The notes beneath the pieces are model-generated. The model saw only the letters and a list, made by a program, of their open reading frames with translations, was not told where the DNA came from and ran no database searches. Shown piece by piece: positions 58,620 to 64,000 of a DNA stretch of 64,000 nucleotides (the stretch's first letter is position 1; each line of letters opens with the position of its first letter). The stretch is taken from assembly GCF_003096275.1 (NCBI RefSeq), contig NZ_QENQ01000001.1, forward strand, positions 1,918,731 to 1,982,730, in the 5' to 3' direction. Origin of the DNA: Sphingomonas pokkalii. GTDB lineage: Bacteria; Pseudomonadota; Alphaproteobacteria; Sphingomonadales; Sphingomonadaceae. The position numbers and the translations under genes were made by a program.

Positions 58620-59392
58620 TGCCGGGGCGAGTGCTGGTCACCGGTGGCGCGCGGCGGATCGGCGCGGCAATCAGCCGGGTCCTGGCCGCACGCGGCTGGT
58701 CGGTGGCGATCCATCACCATCACTCGCCCGACGAAGCAGAAAGGTTCGCCGCTGATCTCCGCGGAACCGGCGCGACGATCGCGGTCGTCTCCGGCGAGCT
58801 TGCCGATCCCGCCGTCCCTGCCGCGCTGGTCGATGCCTGCCGCAGCGCCTTCGGCGGCCCGCTCGACGCGGTGGTCAACAACGCGTCGCTGTTCGCCTAT
58901 GATCAGGCCCCGATCACCGATTACGCGCTGCTCGACCGCCACATGCATGTGAACCTCGCCGCGCCCGTGGGACTCGCCATGGCCCTCGCCGGCCAAGCGG
59001 ATCTTGCGGAGGGGGCCGTGGTGAACCTGCTCGATCAGAAGGTCGGCAATCTGAACCCCGATTTCTTCAGCTACACCTGCTCGAAACTGGCGCTGCAGGG
59101 CGCGACACATATGCTCGCCCAGAAGCTGGCGCCACGGGTACGGGTCAACGCGGTGTCGCCCGGACTCACCCTCCCCAGCCTCGACCAGACCGAAGAGGAA
59201 TTCGCCCGCACCGGCACACAGAACCTGCTGCGCCGTGCCGTCGATCCCGGCGACATCGCCACCACGATCGTGCATCTGCTCGAAGGGCGCAGCATCACCG
59301 GGCAGAACATCTATGTCGATTGTGGACAGCATTTCGTCACGCGCGACAGCGATGTGATGTTCGAAGGACGCGAGCACCGCCCCGATGCCTGA
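58619..59392 (+). CDS. SDR-family oxidoreductase, probable FolM-like pteridine reductase
   Basis: 257 residues. Classical SDR with the arginine-bearing NADPH motif LVTGGARRIGAAISRVLA (TGxxxRxG as in FolM and pteridine reductase 1), NNASLF, and YTCSKLALQG (Tyr-x-x-x-Lys). Its place between folE and folB, overlapping both, supports action on a pterin such as dihydromonapterin or dihydrofolate (inference). The start overlaps the folE stop by one base. Confidence 0.85.
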   Translation: MPGRVLVTGGARRIGAAISRVLAARGWSVAIHHHHSPDEAERFAADLRGTGATIAVVSGELADPAVPAALVDACRSAFGGPLDAVVNNASLFAYDQAPITDYALLDRHMHVNLAAPVGLAMALAGQADLAEGAVVNLLDQKVGNLNPDFFSYTCSKLALQGATHMLAQKLAPRVRVNAVSPGLTLPSLDQTEEEFARTGTQNLLRRAVDPGDIATTIVHLLEGRSITGQNIYVDCGQHFVTRDSDVMFEGREHRPDA

Positions 59393-59750
59393 CTATGTGA
59401 TCCATCTCGAAGCGCTCGAAGTCACCATGGGGCTCGGTATCCACCCGCACGAACGCGCCGCGCCGCAACGGGTGCGGATCGACGTGGCGATGACCTGCCG
59501 CTATCCCGCCGCGCCCGAAGACCGGATCGACGCAGTGGTCGATTACGACTTCCTTCGCGAGGGCATCCACACCCTCGCTCGCTCCCGCCATTTCGAGTTG
59601 CAGGAAGTGTTGTGCGAACAGGTGGCCGCGCTGGCGCTCCGCGACCCCCGCGTCGTGGAAGTGCGCGTCCGCTCCGCCAAGCAGGATGTCTACCCCGACG
59701 CTCGTGTCGGCTGCGAAATTATCCGTAATCGTACGACTAGACTGCAATAA
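59385..59750 (+). CDS. folB: Dihydroneopterin aldolase
   Basis: 121 residues. FolB fold: YVIHLEALEVTMGLGIHPHERAAPQRVRIDVAM, DRIDAVVDYDFLREGI (catalytic Tyr), HFELQEVLCEQVAALAL (active-site Glu) and VEVRVRSAKQDVYPDA (Lys). It cleaves dihydroneopterin in folate synthesis. It overlaps the SDR gene by 8 nt and closes the pterin cluster. Confidence 0.93.
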   Translation: MPDYVIHLEALEVTMGLGIHPHERAAPQRVRIDVAMTCRYPAAPEDRIDAVVDYDFLREGIHTLARSRHFELQEVLCEQVAALALRDPRVVEVRVRSAKQDVYPDARVGCEIIRNRTTRLQ

Positions 59751-59856
59751 TCGCGATTCGTACCGCCACGGTACGGCCAGCCCCGCTATAATCTAGCAAG
59801 GCCTGTATCAAACGACCGGCGAGGGGAGCCGTGCGCCTGCCACCAGAGGATCGTGG

Positions 59857-61629
59857 ATGTCGATTGCAAGTTTCGTTCGAAATAGCGCGCTGGCTATGAT
59901 GGCCATCCTGCTCGCGGGGGGAATGCTCGCCGCCTGGCGGCTGGATCGTATCCGCATGGGCGGCGAGGTGCAGTTGCACCAGCAGGTCAATGCGGACCTG
60001 ATCGCCGACATCCTTCCGCCGCCCGAATATATCATCGAGCCCTTTCTGGAAGCGACGCTGATCGCCCGCAACCCGGAGACCCTGGGCACGCGTGAGGAAC
60101 AGCTGAAGGCGCTCGAGAAGCTCTACAACGAACGCAATCGATATTGGCAGACCGCGCCGATCAACGACGCGCTTCGCGCCCAGCTGCTGCGGCAGGCACA
60201 CCCCGCCGCACAGGCATTCTGGCAGGAGCTAGATCAGGACTTCCTGCCCGCCGTGCGCAAGGGCGATCGCGCCGCGATCGATGCGAGCTATGCGAAGCTG
60301 GCCCAGCGCTATGCCGACCATCGCGCCGCCATCGACAAGCTGGTAGCGATGACCCGCGCCGAGCAGGCAACGATCGAATCCAGCGGCACTTCCGAATTCT
60401 ATCTCGCGATCGGGATCGTCGTGGTGCTCGGGCTGATCGTGGCCGGACAGGCGGCGCATTTCTACATCACCATGTATCGCCGCGTGCTCGAACCCGTCGG
60501 CACCCTGTCCGCGCTCACCGATCGGCTGGCGCGGGGCGAAGTGGCGACGATCCCCTATCAGGACCGTGTCGACGAAATGGGCCGCATCGCCTGCGGCCTG
60601 GAGCATTATCGCGCCGCTGCCGCCGCGCAGAGCGACGCCGATGCCCGCAAGCTCGCCGAACAGCGCGACGTTACCGAAGTGCTCGGCAACGGCCTGCTGG
60701 CGCTGCGCGAGGGCGATCTGAGCCGCACCATCGATCGCTGCTTCCCGGCCGAATATGAAGTGCTGCGGCAGAACATCAACGAAGCCATCGCATCGCTGCG
60801 CGCGCGTGTGCAGCTGGTCAGCGAAAGCGCGGAGAACATCCGCACGTCGTCCAGCGAAATTGCCCATGGCTCCGAAGACCTGGCGCACCGCACCGAAAAG
60901 AGCGCAGCCAACCTCGCCCAGGCGACCCAGGCGCTCGAGAAGATCGAAGAGCGCCTGCGCGCCACGATGATCGCCGCAGACAATACGGTGAAGCGTGCCG
61001 GCGAGGCCACCACGGCCCTTCGTGATGGCCGCGGCACCACCGCCCGCGCGGTGCAGGCGATGGACCGCGCCAGCGGCAGCGCCCGGAACATCGATGGCGT
61101 GATCGAAGGGCTGGACAAGATCGCCTTCCAGACTCGCGTGCTCGCGATGAATGCCGCGGTCGAGGCCGGCCGCGCCGGCGAAGCGGGCCGCGGCTTCATG
61201 GTCGTTGCCGATCTCGTCGCCGCACTCGCGCTGCGTGCCGAGGATCAGGCCAAGCAGGCCCGCGACATGCTGAGCGAAACCCAGGCAGACATCATCCAGG
61301 CCGCCGACGCGGTACACGATACCGATACCGCGCTAGATACGATTTCGGGCGATGTGGAAGCGGTGCACGATCTGATCGCCGCGATCGATCACGACAATCA
61401 CGCCCAGTCGGCCGCGGTGACGCAGGTCGCGACGGCGATGAAGGCGATGGATCTGGTGACGCAGCAGAATGCGGCGATGGTCGAGGAAACCTCGGCGGCG
61501 ATCCGCAACCTCTCCGGCGAAGTCAGCGCGCTCGCCCAGCGCGCCGCGGCCTTCCGCTTCGATCGTGCTGCCAGCGCCCGCGCCGCCGCCGCCGCGACCG
61601 CCGAACGCGAACTTTCTACCGTTCACTAA
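59857..61629 (+). CDS. Methyl-accepting chemotaxis protein with altered tip residues
   Basis: 590 residues. TM1 (SALAMMAILLAGGMLAAW), a periplasmic helical sensor (about 28-178), TM2 (FYLAIGIVVVLGLIVAG), HAMP (about 205-260) and a long signalling helix with AMNAAVEAGRAGEAGRGFMVVADLVAALALRAEDQAK. Most receptors read VA-x-EVRxLAxRS here; this one has DLVAALALRA, losing the conserved Glu and Arg at the hairpin tip. Other landmarks (IAFQT, NAAVEA, AGEAGRGF) are kept. It would send signals through CheA/CheW, but coupling may differ. Confidence 0.9.
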   Translation: MSIASFVRNSALAMMAILLAGGMLAAWRLDRIRMGGEVQLHQQVNADLIADILPPPEYIIEPFLEATLIARNPETLGTREEQLKALEKLYNERNRYWQTAPINDALRAQLLRQAHPAAQAFWQELDQDFLPAVRKGDRAAIDASYAKLAQRYADHRAAIDKLVAMTRAEQATIESSGTSEFYLAIGIVVVLGLIVAGQAAHFYITMYRRVLEPVGTLSALTDRLARGEVATIPYQDRVDEMGRIACGLEHYRAAAAAQSDADARKLAEQRDVTEVLGNGLLALREGDLSRTIDRCFPAEYEVLRQNINEAIASLRARVQLVSESAENIRTSSSEIAHGSEDLAHRTEKSAANLAQATQALEKIEERLRATMIAADNTVKRAGEATTALRDGRGTTARAVQAMDRASGSARNIDGVIEGLDKIAFQTRVLAMNAAVEAGRAGEAGRGFMVVADLVAALALRAEDQAKQARDMLSETQADIIQAADAVHDTDTALDTISGDVEAVHDLIAAIDHDNHAQSAAVTQVATAMKAMDLVTQQNAAMVEETSAAIRNLSGEVSALAQRAAAFRFDRAASARAAAAATAERELSTVH

Positions 61630-61636
61630 GGCAGTG

Positions 61637-61669
61637 CGCGGCCCCTGCCGGGAAATGGCAGGGGCCGCG
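61637..61669. terminator. Hairpin between the chemoreceptor gene and leuA, bidirectional terminator candidate
   Basis: A perfect 13-bp stem (CGCGGCCCCTGCC at 61637-61649 and GGCAGGGGCCGCG at 61657-61669) with a 7-nt loop lies in the 46 bp between two convergent genes. Neither side has a T-tract, yet the position and symmetry suit termination from both directions. Confidence 0.6.
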
Positions 61670-61675
61670 TCGGGT

Positions 61676-63334
<1,659 letters not shown>

Positions 63335-63404
63335 GGGGCGTGTCTCTCTCAATAAGGTCAGGCCGCGCCTAGCGCAGCCGAGATGCGTTCGGGAAGTCCG
63401 GTTT

Positions 63405-63448
63405 GCCCTTAGGGGAGACGCGCAGGTGCGAGATCGGCCCCTAAGGGC
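63405..63448 (-). promoter_or_regulatory. Inverted repeat in the leuA leader, attenuator-like
   Basis: GCCCTTAGGGG (63405-63415) and CCCCTAAGGGC (63438-63448) are perfect 11-bp inverted repeats 22 nt apart. The upstream arm on the minus strand contains the stop codon of the short leader ORF, so ribosome position would decide whether the stem can form. No T-run follows, so it is not a classical terminator; it might sequester or expose other elements. Confidence 0.5.
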
Positions 63449-63485
63449 GGATAAGTCGCAGATCGATGGGCGCCAGCATCTTCAT
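63441..63485 (-). CDS. Putative leuA leader peptide
   Basis: A 14-codon ORF encoding [14 protein letters not shown], with three Leu and two Ile codons, 106 bp before leuA. Its TAG lies in the first arm of an inverted repeat. The upstream ribosome site is weak (GAAG). The composition, position and coupling to a hairpin are those of amino-acid-responsive leader peptides. It is too short to be identified by homology alone. Confidence 0.5.
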   Translation of the reverse strand: MKMLAPIDLRLIRP

Positions 63486-63769
63486 GGTGCGCTTCGTGCC
63501 GCAATTTACGCCATTTGTCCAGACGGTCGGCCGCATGAGTGTTGCTTCGATGCACCACCGCACCGCCACAAAAACGCAACTCATCGCCTTCCTGTCATGT
63601 CCCGGCTGGACAGAATGCCCTTCCCGCGATCAAAGGGGGTGGAGGGACGTGCATAACCGCACGAACCGCAGTACATCGTTGCGCGCGACCAGGGGAGGAT
63701 GCCTCATCGATCCCGAGGCGCTGACGAAGCAATAGCCCCGAAAAGGGGCACGAACAGGAGTAAGACATC
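63486..63769. other. Intergenic region between leuA leader and SWIB gene
   Basis: 284 bp with no gene that I can support. It should hold the promoters of leuA (minus) and of the SWIB gene (plus). A small hairpin GCCCC-GAAAA-GGGGC lies at 63735-63749, just before the SWIB ribosome site AGGAG. Confidence 0.5.
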
Positions 63770-64000
63770 ATGGCCGAGACCAAAGCACGCGGTGGCATTG
63801 CCAAGCCGGTTACCCCTTCGCCCGAACTGGCGAAGATCGTCGGTACTGCCGATCTGCCGCGCAGCGAGATCGTCAGCAAGGTTTGGGAATATATCAAGAA
63901 GCACAACCTGCAGAATCCGGCCAACAAGCGCGAGATCCTGGCAGACGACACGCTGAAGCCGATCTTCGGTGGCGACAAGGCGACCATGTTCGAAATGAAC
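63770..64000 (+). CDS. SWIB/MDM2-domain protein (3' end outside window)
   Basis: 77 codons are present. ATG 63770 follows AGGAG by 9 nt. The translation MAETKARGGIAKPVTPSPEL leads into the SWIB fold: IVSKVWEYIKKHNLQNPANK, ILADDTLKPIFGG and ATMFEMN. Bacterial SWIB proteins are small and act near DNA or topoisomerase, but their role is unclear. It is cut by the window edge, so a C-terminal extension cannot be excluded. Confidence 0.9.
   Translation, partial: MAETKARGGIAKPVTPSPELAKIVGTADLPRSEIVSKVWEYIKKHNLQNPANKREILADDTLKPIFGGDKATMFEMN

Noticed and set aside
63466..63735. Plus-strand frames before the SWIB gene
   Set aside because: Short, Cys/Arg/Trp-rich, no ribosome site, and overlapping the leuA leader on the other strand.

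Overview
The window comes from a high-GC alphaproteobacterium, most likely a sphingomonad (Sphingomonas or a close relative). This rests on the TonB-dependent receptors paired with a flavin-dependent halogenase, the long alphaproteobacterial trigger factor and LeuA, the gatCA/gatB, ilvBNC, pyrB plus dihydroorotase-like and serB/miaA chromosomal genes, and strong G/C third-position bias throughout. It is chromosomal: no integrase, transposase, phage structural gene, CRISPR array or plasmid replication gene was seen.

Layout. 1-5.7 kb: the end of a TonB receptor, a DUF218 protein and an S1/P1 nuclease on the plus strand run into a convergent GPH-type transporter; then a divergent Rrf2 regulator/methyltransferase pair. 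5.8-17.7 kb (all minus strand): a cassette of SPFH protein, two zinc-ribbon DUF4178 proteins, a small membrane protein, DUF350 protein, membrane-fused aminopropyltransferase, Tat-exported FAD amine oxidase-like protein and S-adenosylmethionine decarboxylase, most of them overlapping or nearly so. It is followed after about 310 bp by a Pls/PosA-type single-module NRPS and its phosphopantetheinyl transferase. This is the most interesting part of the window: a candidate envelope/polyamine system with a possible poly(amino acid) or isopeptide product. 17.7-18.3 kb: the tail of a hybrid histidine kinase that has lost its front end.

18.3-32.7 kb: a glycan-utilisation locus that looks built for arabinogalactan. 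GH2, GH51 and GH43 overlap by 4 nt each; a TonB receptor and a tryptophan-halogenase-like protein sit upstream; a FadR-type GntR regulator is divergent; GH27 and GH30 follow on the plus strand. Two perfect TTGTnnnACAA sites lie between receptor and regulator and a one-mismatch copy lies before GH27, suggesting the regulator controls both arms.

32.8-45.6 kb: trigger factor, tRNA-Leu(UAG), two small proteins, a Crp/Fnr regulator, an exported cyclophilin, two tandem paralogous secreted proteins of unknown function, gatB, a GT2 glycosyltransferase, palindromic repeats, gatA-gatC, a DUF3089 hydrolase and a divergent leucine-dehydrogenase-like/Lrp pair. 45.6-64 kb: ruvX, an isolated flagellin, pyrB with a dihydroorotase-like partner that lacks catalytic residues, a SPOR protein, serB and miaA with overlapping 5' ends, ilvB-ilvN-ilvC, YceI, a TMEM175-type channel, a folE/SDR/folB cluster, a chemoreceptor, leuA with a likely Leu/Ile leader peptide and attenuator-like hairpin, and the start of a SWIB-domain protein.
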